Origin: Myxococcus terminator_A
GTDB taxonomy: Bacteria; Myxococcota; Myxococcia; Myxococcales; Myxococcaceae
Assembly: GCA_049194865.1 (NCBI GenBank)
Contig: JBLZWL010000016.1
Coordinates: 1 to 64,000, forward strand
Reading direction: 5' to 3'
Length of the DNA: 64,000 bases
A program made the position numbers and the translations under genes. Positions 23,593 to 33,205 of the stretch are shown in pieces. Positions within the stretch are counted from its first letter, which is position 1, and each line of letters opens with the position of its first letter. A model generated the notes under the pieces. That model worked only from the letters and a program-made list of their open reading frames with translations. It did no database searches and had not been told where the DNA came from.

Positions 23593-25881
23593 TCAGGCTC
23601 GGGCCAATCGTTCCTGCACCAAGGACAGCAGCTCCCGGCCCGCGAAGGGCTTTTCGAGGTGGGGGCTGGTGACGGTTTCGAGGAAGGCGCGGGCCTGGGG
23701 TGTCACCGCACCGCCGGTGAGGAAGACGACGCGGCGGGCCTGGTCCGGGTAGCGCTTCATCAGCGTGGAGTAGAAGTCCATGCCGCTCATGCCCGGCATC
23801 ATCAAGTCGCAGAAGACGACGTCGTAGTGCTCGCCGGCTTCGATTCGCTCCAGGGCGTCCTGCGCGCGCGTGGCGAGCGTGACGTCGTGGTGGGGGCGCA
23901 GGGTGCGGCCCAGGGCGGTGCAGACCAGGGGCTCGTCGTCCACCACGAGCAGGCGGCCCCGCTTCTCGGCGGCGGCGGCGGGCGTCTCGAGCGGCCGGGG
24001 AAGCAGCGGGACTTCGCGCGGGCGCTCGGCGGCGGGCAGCAGCACCTGGAAGGTGGAGCCTCGGTTGGGGGCGCTGCGGACGCGAATCTCGCCGCCGAGC
24101 GCCGTCACCAGGTTGTGGCAGATGGACAGGCCCAGGCCCGTGCCCACGCCGGGGGCCTTGGTGGTGAAGAAGGGGTCGAACAGGCGGGGCAGGTGCTCGG
24201 TGGCGATGCCCACGCCCGTGTCGGAGACCTCCACCAGCACGCGGCCGCCGTCGCCCATGCGCGCGCAGACGCGAATCTCATGTCGGTCCGGCGAGCCCTC
24301 GGGGATGGCCTGCGCGGCGTTGACCAGGAGATTCAGGAACACCTGTCCCAGCCGCGACTCGTTGGCGCGCACGGGCGTGACTTCCTCGAAGAACTTCACC
24401 AGCCGGGCGCGGTGGCGGATTTCGGTGGTGGCCAGGTTCAGCGTGGAGTCGAGCACCTGGCGCACGTCGACGACGGCGTCCTCGAGTGAGTCCACCCGGC
24501 TGAAGGTCTTCAAGTCGCGGACGATGGTGCGCACGCGCTCCGCCCCCTGCTGGGCTTCTGCGAGCGCGGACTGCGCATCCGAGAGGGACTCCGCCAGCGC
24601 GGGGTCCACGCCGGGCGCGGGCAGGTTGGACAGCTCCTCGCGGGCGAAGGCGAGGTTGGCGGTGAGGTAGGCCAGGGGGTTGTTGATTTCGTGCGCCACG
24701 CCCGCGGCGAGCGTGCCCACGGAGGCCATGCGCTCGGCGAGCATCAGCCGCGCCTGCATCTGGTGGCGCTCCGTCAAATCGTGCGCGACGGAGACGATGG
24801 AGTCCTCGCCGTCGAAGTGCAGCGGGAAGGTGGTGGACTCGACGTGGAGGATGCCGCCGTCGCGGCGCACCATGCGCCTCTCTTGAAGGGCGTTGCGGCC
24901 GGTGCGCAGGGCCTCGTGCATGCGCGCGTCCGCCGAGGCCAGGTCCTCCGGAGGAATCATGTCGGAGATGTGCTTGCCGATGAGCTCGCGCACGTCCGAG
25001 TAGCCCAGCGCGCGGGCGACCTTGAGGTTGGCGTAGCGCACGCGCGCGTCGCGGTCGAAGACGGCCACCAGGTCCGGCAGGCTCTGGATGAGGGTGCGGA
25101 AGCTCACCTCGGAGCGGCGGACCTCCTCCTCCGCCTGCTTCAGCGGGGTGATGTCCGGGAAGAAGGAGATGACGTGCGGCTCGCCCGCGTAGGGCACAAT
25201 CCCCATGAACAAGAGCGTGTGACGCAGCTCGCCGGTGCTGGTGTGGTACTGCGCGTCCACGCCCCGCACCGAGCCATGCTGGCGCAGCCGCTCCATCACC
25301 TGCGAGCGGTCGAACGGTCGCTCCCACAGCCGCAGCTCGACCGTCGTCTTTCCCAGCATCTCGTCGCGCGAGTAGCCGAACGCCCGGAAGTAGGCGTCAT
25401 TGGCCGCGACGACGCGGCCCTCTCCCAGCGTGGTGATGGACGTGGGCACGGGGCTGACGGCGAGCATGGTGTCCCGCAGCTCGTCGCCGAAGGGCACGCC
25501 CGTGCGGGACTCGCGGCGGACATAGCGGCGCTCGGCCATGTCCAGCCGCAGCCGCAGCTCCTCCTGCTCCATGGGCCAGGCCAGGACCTCGTCCGCGCCG
25601 TCCTCCAACGCGGGCTCCAGCAGGTGCAGCGCGCCGCGTCGTCCCACCAGCAACACCACCGCGGAGGGGCCGCCCGGCAGGCTGCGCAGGGCCCGCACGA
25701 GGGGCATGCGCGAGCCCGGCTCGCGCGCGTCCAACACCACCAGGGGACAGGGTTCGGCGCGCCAGGCCGCCGGTACATCCACGTCGCGCGCGACGTGGAC
25801 CACCGTGTTCCCCCTGGCTTCCAGCAGGGTTTCCAGTGGCGACAGGTCCGCCCCTCCCTGAGCGACTATCAGGACCCGCAT
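23593..25881 (-). CDS. Hybrid sensor histidine kinase (pseudo-receiver, two PAS, HisKA, HATPase, receiver)
   Basis: A 762-aa cytoplasmic hybrid kinase. Residues 1-115 resemble a receiver domain (LIVAQGG start, Asp 51 in VVLDAR) but the conserved Lys is absent, so it is probably degenerate. Two PAS domains follow (about 137-250 and 258-372, each ending in a DITPLKQ or DLTERHQ motif). HisKA has His 397 in GVAHEINNPLAYL, then HATPase boxes (NLLVNAAQAIPEG, VSDTGVGIA, GTGLGLSICHNLV), then an intact C-terminal receiver (LLVVDDEPLV, VFCDLMMPGMSGMD, a TGG switch and a Lys in HLEKPF). ATG 25881 has AAGGAG 5 nt upstream, so an upstream TTG is rejected. No membrane helix, so the signal is likely intracellular. 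Confidence 0.9.
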   Translation of the reverse strand: MRVLIVAQGGADLSPLETLLEARGNTVVHVARDVDVPAAWRAEPCPLVVLDAREPGSRMPLVRALRSLPGGPSAVVLLVGRRGALHLLEPALEDGADEVLAWPMEQEELRLRLDMAERRYVRRESRTGVPFGDELRDTMLAVSPVPTSITTLGEGRVVAANDAYFRAFGYSRDEMLGKTTVELRLWERPFDRSQVMERLRQHGSVRGVDAQYHTSTGELRHTLLFMGIVPYAGEPHVISFFPDITPLKQAEEEVRRSEVSFRTLIQSLPDLVAVFDRDARVRYANLKVARALGYSDVRELIGKHISDMIPPEDLASADARMHEALRTGRNALQERRMVRRDGGILHVESTTFPLHFDGEDSIVSVAHDLTERHQMQARLMLAERMASVGTLAAGVAHEINNPLAYLTANLAFAREELSNLPAPGVDPALAESLSDAQSALAEAQQGAERVRTIVRDLKTFSRVDSLEDAVVDVRQVLDSTLNLATTEIRHRARLVKFFEEVTPVRANESRLGQVFLNLLVNAAQAIPEGSPDRHEIRVCARMGDGGRVLVEVSDTGVGIATEHLPRLFDPFFTTKAPGVGTGLGLSICHNLVTALGGEIRVRSAPNRGSTFQVLLPAAERPREVPLLPRPLETPAAAAEKRGRLLVVDDEPLVCTALGRTLRPHHDVTLATRAQDALERIEAGEHYDVVFCDLMMPGMSGMDFYSTLMKRYPDQARRVVFLTGGAVTPQARAFLETVTSPHLEKPFAGRELLSLVQERLARA

Positions 25882-25926
25882 GGGACTCCTTGCATGCAAA
25901 CGACCATCGTTGCACGAGCCCTCGTG

Positions 25927-25954
25927 TTGTAAAAGTGTGCTGAGGCGCTAGTTT
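25927..25954 (+). promoter_or_regulatory. Candidate sigma-70-type promoter for the TIGR02265 gene
   Basis: TTGTAA (25927-25932), a 16-bp spacer, TAGTTT (25949-25954), in an AT-richer patch of the divergent spacer between the histidine kinase gene and the TIGR02265 gene. It would give a leader of about 80 nt. Confidence 0.3.
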
Positions 25955-26041
25955 CCCAGGGCAAGCAAAGCCGCGTGGACAGCGGGCTGTTAGAGTGGTT
26001 GCGGGCCGGTGCGGACCGGCGGATTCGGAGGGGGGAACGCC

Positions 26042-26629
26042 ATGGAGTGGCGGGGCTCGAAGGACGCGGTGGTGGCGGCTCGCAAGGCGCCCTACGTGCC
26101 AGTGCAGGTGCCTCGGCGCAATTTCGAGGGGCTGTTCGACCATGCGCTGAAGCCCTCCGGCGCGTTCGCCCAGTCGCTGCGAGACATCGGCTACGACACG
26201 GACTCGTCCCAGGAGTACTACCCCCTCAACGTGTGGCGCGCGGCGCTGGGTGTGGCGCGGCGCTTCGCGTGCGCGGGACAACCCGCTGAGGAGGCCAACC
26301 GGGCGCTGGGCCACCACTACGTGGAGGGGTTCGCGCAGACGTTGGTGGGGCGCATCTTCGCCACCGCGGCGCCACTGTTGGGTACCGAGCGTTGTCTGAC
26401 GCGGCTGCCCACGTACCTGAAGGCGGGGCGCGAGGACATGAAGATGGTCCTGGAGCCGGTGCAGGAGCGCGAGTGGTGCGTGCGGGTGGTGGACGGAGAC
26501 CCGTTGCCGGACTTCGTAGCGGGCGTGGTGGAAGGCGTGCTGCGGCGCACCCGGGTGCAGCCTCGGGTAGAGGTGCTGGACAGGCAGCCCGCCGGCTACG
26601 CGCTGCGCGTGTGCTGGGACGAGGCGTGA
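26042..26629 (+). CDS. TIGR02265/DUF2378 family protein (myxobacterial paralogous family)
   Basis: A 195-aa soluble protein that fits the TIGR02265 family, which is amplified in Myxococcus and relatives. Recognisable parts are an FEGLFDHAL start, a DIGYDTDSSQEYYPLNVWRAALGVARRF stretch, a glycine/phenylalanine centre HYVEGFAQTLVGRIFATAAPLLG, LPTYLKAGREDMKM and a VEVLDRQPAGYALRVCW end. The family's function is unknown. ATG 26042 is chosen because GGAGGGGGGAAC precedes it; a GTG at 26009 is also in frame. Divergent from the hybrid histidine kinase, so shared control is possible. Confidence 0.78.
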   Translation: MEWRGSKDAVVAARKAPYVPVQVPRRNFEGLFDHALKPSGAFAQSLRDIGYDTDSSQEYYPLNVWRAALGVARRFACAGQPAEEANRALGHHYVEGFAQTLVGRIFATAAPLLGTERCLTRLPTYLKAGREDMKMVLEPVQEREWCVRVVDGDPLPDFVAGVVEGVLRRTRVQPRVEVLDRQPAGYALRVCWDEA

Positions 26630-26638
26630 GACGGCGCG

Positions 26639-27646
26639 TCAGTTGATGTAGCGCTTGGGCAGCGCGGCCGAGGGCCGGGCGATGCGTGAGGCCTCCGGAC
26701 GGATTTGCAGCCAGCGGCCGATGACGTCCAGGAGTCCGTCGAAGGTGTCGCGCAGGGCCCAGGCCCGGTCGTCGGAGTCCGGCAACTCCACGCAGCGGGT
26801 GAGGCCGTCGCGCAGCGCGCGCTGGGCGCCGGGGAAGAGCTTGCACGTGTCGATGAGGCGCTCGGCGGTGCGGGCGTAGAGGCGGTAGCAGCCGTCCACG
26901 TCGCCCCGGTTGTACGCGGGAGCGCCCGCGTTGATGGCGTGGCCGAGCGTGGTGGCGATGGACTCCAGCACGTCCGTCGTCGCGCCCTCCAGCAGGCTCA
27001 GCGAATGCTGCGGCACCTGACGCACGCGGCCCGCCCTGCGGCGCGGGGCCTCCAGCGCGGACAGTGGCGAGGCGGCCGAACCGCGCAGCAGCGGCGCGAT
27101 GTAGCGCGTGGGGATGACGAGTCCCAGCGAGCGGCCGTTGGCCAGCGCCGCCGTGGCCACGCCGACCACCGCGCCGCTCATGTCCAGCACCGGTCCACCG
27201 GAGGACTCTTCCGGAAGCGTGCGCGTCAATTCCAACAGGGTGAGCCAGTCGCCGAGCACCTGGACCGCCCGCACCTGCTGGGAGCGGACCTCTGGTGCGG
27301 GGCCGGCGCCGGGTCGCAAGACGTAGACGGTGTCTCCCTCGGCGGGCAGGGGTGCGGGCGTGAGCCCCAGAGGTGGGGCCAGGTCCTTCACCGGCAACCG
27401 GAGGATGGCCAGGTCACGGCGGTCATCCATGGCGGCCACCTGGGCCACCTCCGCGCGGGTTCCATCCGCCATCACCGCGTGGATGAGACGGGCGCCGGCG
27501 ACCGCATGCAGGCTGGTGACGAGGTGTCCTTGTCCGGTGGCCACGAAGGCGGAGGCCGTGTGGCCATCGACTTCCAGGAGCACCAGCGAGGGCGAGGCAT
27601 GGACCAGCGCGTCACGGGGGGGAGACCTGTCGATTCCCTCAGCCAT
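26639..27646 (-). CDS. Trypsin-like serine protease, apparently cytoplasmic
   Basis: A 335-aa protein with a chymotrypsin-fold protease domain in its first 200 residues. The triad is visible: His 47 in HLVTSLHAVAG, Asp 78 in RRDLAILRL, and Ser 149 in EESSGGPVLD. There is no signal peptide, membrane helix or PDZ domain, unlike HtrA/DegP. The C-terminal 130 residues are helical (ESIATTLGHAINAGAPAYNRGDVDGCYRLYARTAERLIDTCKLF) and may be a sensor or substrate domain. ATG 27646 has AGGAGC upstream; the much longer open frame before it is Arg/Ser-rich and not used. Confidence 0.78.
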   Translation of the reverse strand: MAEGIDRSPPRDALVHASPSLVLLEVDGHTASAFVATGQGHLVTSLHAVAGARLIHAVMADGTRAEVAQVAAMDDRRDLAILRLPVKDLAPPLGLTPAPLPAEGDTVYVLRPGAGPAPEVRSQQVRAVQVLGDWLTLLELTRTLPEESSGGPVLDMSGAVVGVATAALANGRSLGLVIPTRYIAPLLRGSAASPLSALEAPRRRAGRVRQVPQHSLSLLEGATTDVLESIATTLGHAINAGAPAYNRGDVDGCYRLYARTAERLIDTCKLFPGAQRALRDGLTRCVELPDSDDRAWALRDTFDGLLDVIGRWLQIRPEASRIARPSAALPKRYIN

Positions 27647-27827
27647 GGAGAGCTCCTGCATCGCGGGGCATATGGGCACCTGGGCCGGGCGCCGCCCCCG
27701 CGCGCTCATTGTACCCCAGTTGTAGCAAGCCGCTCGCCCTTCACCCAACCAGGGGGTGCCCTCCACGTTCCGCTGGTTCACTTGTCTGTGGCGTTGAAGT
27801 GTCAGGTCGTTAAACCTCCGACCCGAA

Positions 27828-30800
27828 ATGCACAAGACCCACCTCGTAGGCGCCCGTACGCACAACCTGAAAGACCTCTCCGTGGACCTGGCGGAAGGGG
27901 AGCTGGTCTGCATCACCGGAGTGTCGGGGGCGGGCAAGTCCAGCCTGGCGCTCGACACGCTGTATGCGGAGGGGCAGCGACGCTTCGTGGAGAGCTTCAG
28001 CCCGTATGCCCGGCAGTTCCTCGAGCGGCTGGAGCGGCCGCCCATGGACGCGCTGGAGCCGGTGGCCGCGGGCGTGGCGGTGGACCGGCGCGCGCCGGTG
28101 AAGAGCTCGCGCTCCACGGTGGCGACGCTGGCGGACGTGGAGCCGTACCTGTCCGCGCTCTTCACGCGCGAGGCGATGCCGGTGTGTCCCACGTGTGGCG
28201 TGGAGGCGGTGCGCACGGATGCGCGCGTCGCGGCGGCGGCGCTCTTGCGCGAGTCGCCGGAGGCCCAGGCCCTCATCGCCTTTCCGCTGCGCATCGCGGA
28301 CACGGCCTCGTTCCTGGACGTGCGCGCGCGGCTGCTGAAGGACGGCTACCACCGGCTGGTGGTGCAGGGCGAGGTGCGGGAGCTGGAGTCGCTCAAGCCG
28401 TCAGAGGCGACGGACGCCGCGGGCGTGGCGCGGGTGTTGGTGGACCGGGTGAAGCTGTCGTCATCGCAGTTGTCGCGCGTGACGCAGGCGATGGAGGAGG
28501 CGTGGGCGCGCTCGGAGGGCGAGGCGGTGGTGCTGGTGGTCGGCGCCGAGCCGAAGCGGGTGCGACGGGGGCTGGTGTGTCCCAAGTGCGCGCGTGAGTT
28601 CGAGGCCGCGCGACCGGGCCTGTTCAGCTACCAGTCGCCCGTGGGCGCGTGCGCGGCGTGCAAGGGCTTCGGCCGCACCATCGGCATCGACTGGGACAAG
28701 GTGATTCCCAACCCGGCGCTGAGTCTGTCGGAGGGAGCCATCCGCCCCTGGTCCGGCGCGTCGACGGAGTGGGAGCGGGGCATGCTCCAGCGCTGGTGTC
28801 GCGCCAAGGGCATTCCCATGGACGCGCCCTGGGGCTCGCTGACGCCCGCACAGCAAGAGTCGGTGCTGCAGGGCGCGGGGGACTACGACGAGGGCCGGGC
28901 GTACCCGGGCGTGCGCGCGTGGTTCCGGTGGATGGAGGGCCGCACGTACAAGATGCACGTGCGCGTGCTGCTGGCGCGCTACCGCGCGTATTCGCTGTGC
29001 GCGAGCTGTCATGGCGCGCGGCTCAACGAGCAGGCGCGTGCGTACCGCGTGGGCGGGCTGGACCTGCCGGGCTGGCACGGGCTGGAGCTGACGGAGGCGC
29101 TGTCCAGACTGGAGGCGCTGCGCACGACGACGGGGCAGGGGGAGCTGGCGCGGCGCGAGCTGTCCGGGCGCCTGAGCTATCTGCGGCGCGTGGGGCTGGG
29201 CTACCTGACGTTGGACCGGCAGGCGCGCACGCTGTCCGGAGGCGAGGCGCAGCGCGTGTCGCTGACGGCGGCGCTGGGGACGTCGCTCACCGGCTCGCTG
29301 TTCGTCCTGGACGAGCCCACCGTGGGCCTGCACCCCGGGGACGTGCCGCCCTTGACGGAGGCCATCGCGGAGCTGGCGGAGCGGGGCAACATCGCGCTCG
29401 TGATTGAACATGACCCGCTGGTCATCCGCTCCGCGCACCGCGTGCTGGAACTGGGCCCTGGCGCGGGTCGCGAGGGCGGACGGCTGTGCTTCGATGGTCC
29501 GCCGGAGGCGCTGGCGAAGCGCAAGGACCTGCCCACCGGACGGCTCCTCGCGGGCGGTGGCGAGTCGTCGAGGACGCCCCGGACGAAGACGGGCTCCATC
29601 GAGGTGCGGGGTGCGCGGGAGCACAACCTGAAGGCGCTGTCGGTGAGCGTGCCCTTGGGCGTGCTGTGCGCGGTGACGGGGCCGAGCGGCTCCGGCAAGA
29701 GCACGCTGGTGGACGAGGTCCTCTACCGGCACCTGGCGCGGCGGCTGGGCGTGAAGGACGTGGAGGCCCCGGGCGTGGTGGACGCGCTGGAGGGCGCCGA
29801 GGCGGTGAAGTCCATCACCTTCGTGGACCAGTCTCCCCTGGGGCGCACGTCGCGCGGCAACGCCGCCACGTACACCAAGGCGTGGGACCGGCTGCGCGAG
29901 CGCTTCGCCGCGGAGCCCGACGCGCAGGTGCGAGGACTGACGCCAGCGCACTTCTCCTTCAATGTGGACAAGGGGCGCTGCGAGGCGTGCTCGGGCGAGG
30001 GCTACGAGACGGTGGAGATGCAGTTCCTCGCGGACGTGGCCTTGCTGTGCGCGGTGTGCCGGGGCCGGCGCTTCAAGGAAGAGGTGCTCGCCGTCCGCCA
30101 CCAGGGCTTCAGCGTGGCGCAGGTGCTGGAGATGACGGTGGCGGAGGTGCTCCAGCACTTCGGGAGTGACGCGGCCCTCCAGCGCGCGCTGGGGCCGGTG
30201 GCTCGGCTGGGCCTGGGCTATCTGCCCCTGGGGCAGCCCTTGTCCACGCTGTCGGGCGGCGAGGCGCAGCGACTGAAGCTGGCGCGCGCGCTGGCCTCCG
30301 AGTCGAAGGGCTCGCTGTTCCTCATCGACGAGCCGAGCGCGGGCCTCCACGCGGAGGACGTGCGTCATGTCATCGACGCGCTGCACGCGCTGGTGGACCG
30401 TGGCGCCAGCGTCATCGTCGTGGACCATGACGTGTCGGTGATGAAGGCCTCGGACTGGGTCATCGACCTGGGGCCGGTGGGTGGCAAGGATGGCGGCCGG
30501 CTGGTGGCCGAGGGCACGCCCGCGGACGTGGCGCGGGGCAAGGGCGCGACGGCGGAGGCGCTGCGAGGCGAGCGCAAGCCGCCAGTTCGCGTGGTGAAGC
30601 AGCGCAAGCCAGGCAAGGAGGCCGCGCCAGCCATCGAGGTGGAGCACGCGCGCGAGCACAACCTCCAGGACGTGTCGTGCAAGATTCCGCTCGGGAAGAT
30701 GACCGTCGTCACCGGGCCGAGCGGCTCGGGCAAGAGCTCGCTGGCCTTCGACGTGGTGTTCGCGGAGGGGCAGCGGCGCTTCCTGGAGACGCTCAGCCCC

Positions 30801-33134
30801 TACGCGCGGCAGTTCCTTCCCACCATGCCCCGGCCGGACGTGGAGCGCGTCAGCTCCATTCCGCCCACGGTGGCGCTGGAGCAGCGCACCTCGCGCGCGG
30901 GTGGCACCAGCACGGTGGCCACCGTCACCGAGGTGGCCCACTACCTGCGCCTGCTGTTCGCCAAGCTGGGCGAGCCGCACTGCCCCAATGACGACACGCC
31001 CATCACCTCCGTCTCCCCGGAGCTGCTCTTCGCGCAGCTCACCGCGATGAAGGGGGACGGGACGGTGCTGGCGCCCGCGGTGCGCTCGCGCAAGGGCACG
31101 TACCTGGATGTCTTCACGGCCGCCGCGCGCGGGGGCATCACCCACGCCATCGTCGATGGGGAGGTCGCGTCCACGGATGACCCGCCGCGACTGGCGAAGA
31201 CGCGCGAGCACGACATCGACCTCGTCATGTACGAGGGCAAGCTCTCGAAGCTGCCGCGCGAAGTGTTCGACAAGGCGCTGGGCTGGGGCCAGGGCGCGCT
31301 GAAGCTGCGCGCGTCGAAGGGGGAGACGCTGCTGTCCACCGAGCGCACCTGCCCGAAGTGCGGCACCGCCGTGCCGGAGCTGGACCCTCGCTGGTTCTCC
31401 TTCAACACGAAGCAGGGCCGCTGCGAGTCGTGCGAGGGCACGGGCGTGCAGGGTGGACCCACTGCGCAGGTCGAGGGCGAGACGGCGCCGTGCCGCGCGT
31501 GCGGTGGCAGCCGGTTGGACCCGGTGCCTCGCGGCGTGCGCCTGGAAGGGGCGCGCTACCACGAGGTGGTGAAGCAGTCCGTAGCCTCGGCGCTGGAGCG
31601 CGTGAAGGGCTGGAAGTTCAAGGGCGACCGCGCGCTGCTGGGCGAGCCGTCCCGTCAGGAGCTCCTGCGGCGCATGGAGTTCCTGGAGCGCGTGGGCCTG
31701 GGCTACCTGTCCCTGGACCGCAACGCGGGCACGCTGTCGGGCGGAGAGATGCAGCGCCTGCGGCTGTCGGCGCAGCTCGGCGCGGGTCTCACCGGGGCGA
31801 TGTACGTGCTGGATGAGCCGACCATCGGCCTGCACCCGCGCGACACCCACCGCCTGCTCGACAACCTGCGCGCGCTGGTGAACACGGGCTCCACGGTGCT
31901 GGTGGTGGAGCACGACGCGGACACCATCCGCGCGGCGGACCACCTGCTCGACCTGGGGCCCACCGGTGGACGCGGGGGCGGACGCATCCTCGCGGAGGGG
32001 CCTCCGGACGTGGTGCTGCAGAGCGACTCCCCCACGGCGCTCGCGCTGCGCGAGGCACAGGTGCGGCCTCCGTCCGGACGTGGAGAGCCGAAGCACTGGC
32101 TGGAGCTGAAGGGCGCGCGCGCCAACAACCTGAAGCGCGTGGACCTGCGGCTGCCCGTGGGCCGGCTCAACGTCGTCAGCGGCGTGTCAGGCTCCGGCAA
32201 GAGCACGCTGATTCGGCAGGTGCTCTACCCGGCGCTGCGCGAGGCGCTGGAGCTGGTCTCCTCGAAGCCGGGGCCCTTCGAGTCGCTGAAGGGCGTGGAG
32301 CCCGTGAAGCGGGTGATGTCGGTGGACCAGTCGCCCATCGGCCGTACGCCGCGCTCGGTGCCCGCGACGTTCCTGGGCCTCTGGGACGAGCTGCGCCGGG
32401 CCTTCGCCGCGACGCCCGAGGCGAAGATTCGGGGCTTCTCCGCCGCGCGCTTCTCCTTCAACACCGCCAGCGGTGGCCGGTGCACCGCGTGCGACGGACA
32501 GGGCTCCATCTCCCACGAGATGTCCTTCCTCCCGGACGTGGTGACGCCGTGCGAGGCCTGTGGAGGCGCGCGCTTCGACGCGGCCACGCTGGAGATCCGC
32601 TACCATGGCCTGTCCGTCGGTGACGTGCTGCGGCTGTCCGCGGACGAGGCGAAGGACGTGTTCCGCTCCATCCCCAAGGTGGCCGCGCCGCTGCAATGCC
32701 TGTCGGACCTGGGCGTGGGCTACCTCCAGCTCGGACAGGGCTCCAACACCTTGTCCGGCGGCGAGGCGCAGCGACTGAAGCTGGCCTCCGAGCTGACGGC
32801 CTCCTCGCGGCACGAGCCCACGCTGTACGTGCTCGACGAGCCGACGACGGGCCTGCACCTGGGCGATGTGGAGAAGCTCATCACCTTCCTGGGCCGACTG
32901 GTGGACCGGGGCGACACGCTGGTGGTCATCGAGCACCACCCGTCGGTCATCGGCGCGGCGGACCATGTCGTGGAGCTGGGGCCGGAGGGTGGCGACGACG
33001 GTGGCCTCATCGTCGCGGAGGGCACGCCTCGCGAGGTGGCGAAGCTGAAGACGGCCACCGGGCGGGTGCTCAAGTCACTCTTCTCGGGCGAGGACCGTCA
33101 CGCATCGCGTCGCGGTGCGGCGGGGGGGCGGTGA
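27828..33134 (+). CDS. uvrA: Double-length UvrA-type excinuclease ATPase with four ABC modules
   Basis: A 1768-aa protein built of two UvrA-like halves in one chain, against about 950 aa for normal UvrA. Four Walker A motifs lie near residues 31, 617, 962 and 1451, and four ABC signatures (TLSGGE) near 467, 807, 1302 and 1642. Each half starts with the UvrA motif REHNL- or RTHNL- and GQRRF(V/L)E-S/T-(F/L)SPYARQF. Zinc-binding Cys clusters are present (CPTC, CPKC, CAAC, CASC, CEAC, CAVC in half one; CPKC, CESC, CRAC, CTAC, CEAC in half two). Normal UvrA dimerises to find DNA damage for UvrBC; this chain could be a covalent dimer. Related giant UvrA proteins occur in other bacteria, so a separate canonical uvrA elsewhere is expected. 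It may serve nucleotide excision repair or resistance to DNA-binding compounds. Confidence 0.9.
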   Translation: MHKTHLVGARTHNLKDLSVDLAEGELVCITGVSGAGKSSLALDTLYAEGQRRFVESFSPYARQFLERLERPPMDALEPVAAGVAVDRRAPVKSSRSTVATLADVEPYLSALFTREAMPVCPTCGVEAVRTDARVAAAALLRESPEAQALIAFPLRIADTASFLDVRARLLKDGYHRLVVQGEVRELESLKPSEATDAAGVARVLVDRVKLSSSQLSRVTQAMEEAWARSEGEAVVLVVGAEPKRVRRGLVCPKCAREFEAARPGLFSYQSPVGACAACKGFGRTIGIDWDKVIPNPALSLSEGAIRPWSGASTEWERGMLQRWCRAKGIPMDAPWGSLTPAQQESVLQGAGDYDEGRAYPGVRAWFRWMEGRTYKMHVRVLLARYRAYSLCASCHGARLNEQARAYRVGGLDLPGWHGLELTEALSRLEALRTTTGQGELARRELSGRLSYLRRVGLGYLTLDRQARTLSGGEAQRVSLTAALGTSLTGSLFVLDEPTVGLHPGDVPPLTEAIAELAERGNIALVIEHDPLVIRSAHRVLELGPGAGREGGRLCFDGPPEALAKRKDLPTGRLLAGGGESSRTPRTKTGSIEVRGAREHNLKALSVSVPLGVLCAVTGPSGSGKSTLVDEVLYRHLARRLGVKDVEAPGVVDALEGAEAVKSITFVDQSPLGRTSRGNAATYTKAWDRLRERFAAEPDAQVRGLTPAHFSFNVDKGRCEACSGEGYETVEMQFLADVALLCAVCRGRRFKEEVLAVRHQGFSVAQVLEMTVAEVLQHFGSDAALQRALGPVARLGLGYLPLGQPLSTLSGGEAQRLKLARALASESKGSLFLIDEPSAGLHAEDVRHVIDALHALVDRGASVIVVDHDVSVMKASDWVIDLGPVGGKDGGRLVAEGTPADVARGKGATAEALRGERKPPVRVVKQRKPGKEAAPAIEVEHAREHNLQDVSCKIPLGKMTVVTGPSGSGKSSLAFDVVFAEGQRRFLETLSPYARQFLPTMPRPDVERVSSIPPTVALEQRTSRAGGTSTVATVTEVAHYLRLLFAKLGEPHCPNDDTPITSVSPELLFAQLTAMKGDGTVLAPAVRSRKGTYLDVFTAAARGGITHAIVDGEVASTDDPPRLAKTREHDIDLVMYEGKLSKLPREVFDKALGWGQGALKLRASKGETLLSTERTCPKCGTAVPELDPRWFSFNTKQGRCESCEGTGVQGGPTAQVEGETAPCRACGGSRLDPVPRGVRLEGARYHEVVKQSVASALERVKGWKFKGDRALLGEPSRQELLRRMEFLERVGLGYLSLDRNAGTLSGGEMQRLRLSAQLGAGLTGAMYVLDEPTIGLHPRDTHRLLDNLRALVNTGSTVLVVEHDADTIRAADHLLDLGPTGGRGGGRILAEGPPDVVLQSDSPTALALREAQVRPPSGRGEPKHWLELKGARANNLKRVDLRLPVGRLNVVSGVSGSGKSTLIRQVLYPALREALELVSSKPGPFESLKGVEPVKRVMSVDQSPIGRTPRSVPATFLGLWDELRRAFAATPEAKIRGFSAARFSFNTASGGRCTACDGQGSISHEMSFLPDVVTPCEACGGARFDAATLEIRYHGLSVGDVLRLSADEAKDVFRSIPKVAAPLQCLSDLGVGYLQLGQGSNTLSGGEAQRLKLASELTASSRHEPTLYVLDEPTTGLHLGDVEKLITFLGRLVDRGDTLVVIEHHPSVIGAADHVVELGPEGGDDGGLIVAEGTPREVAKLKTATGRVLKSLFSGEDRHASRRGAAGGR

Positions 33135-33205
33135 AGGTGGGGATGTCGACGACAGGACAGAAGGTCGTGAAACGGGGCCGGGGCTTCGGCATCCTTGGCG
33201 GCCAC

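Noticed and set aside
27647..27827. A possible LexA box before uvrA (GTTC repeats near 27765-27780)
   Set aside because: The spacing and flanks do not fit the myxobacterial LexA consensus as I know it, so SOS control is not claimed.
28461..32096. A 1211-codon open frame antisense to uvrA
   Set aside because: It is a shadow of the GC-rich uvrA codons. The product is low-complexity, rich in Arg, Ala, Gln, His and Leu, and matches no family, while the plus-strand frame is full-length UvrA.
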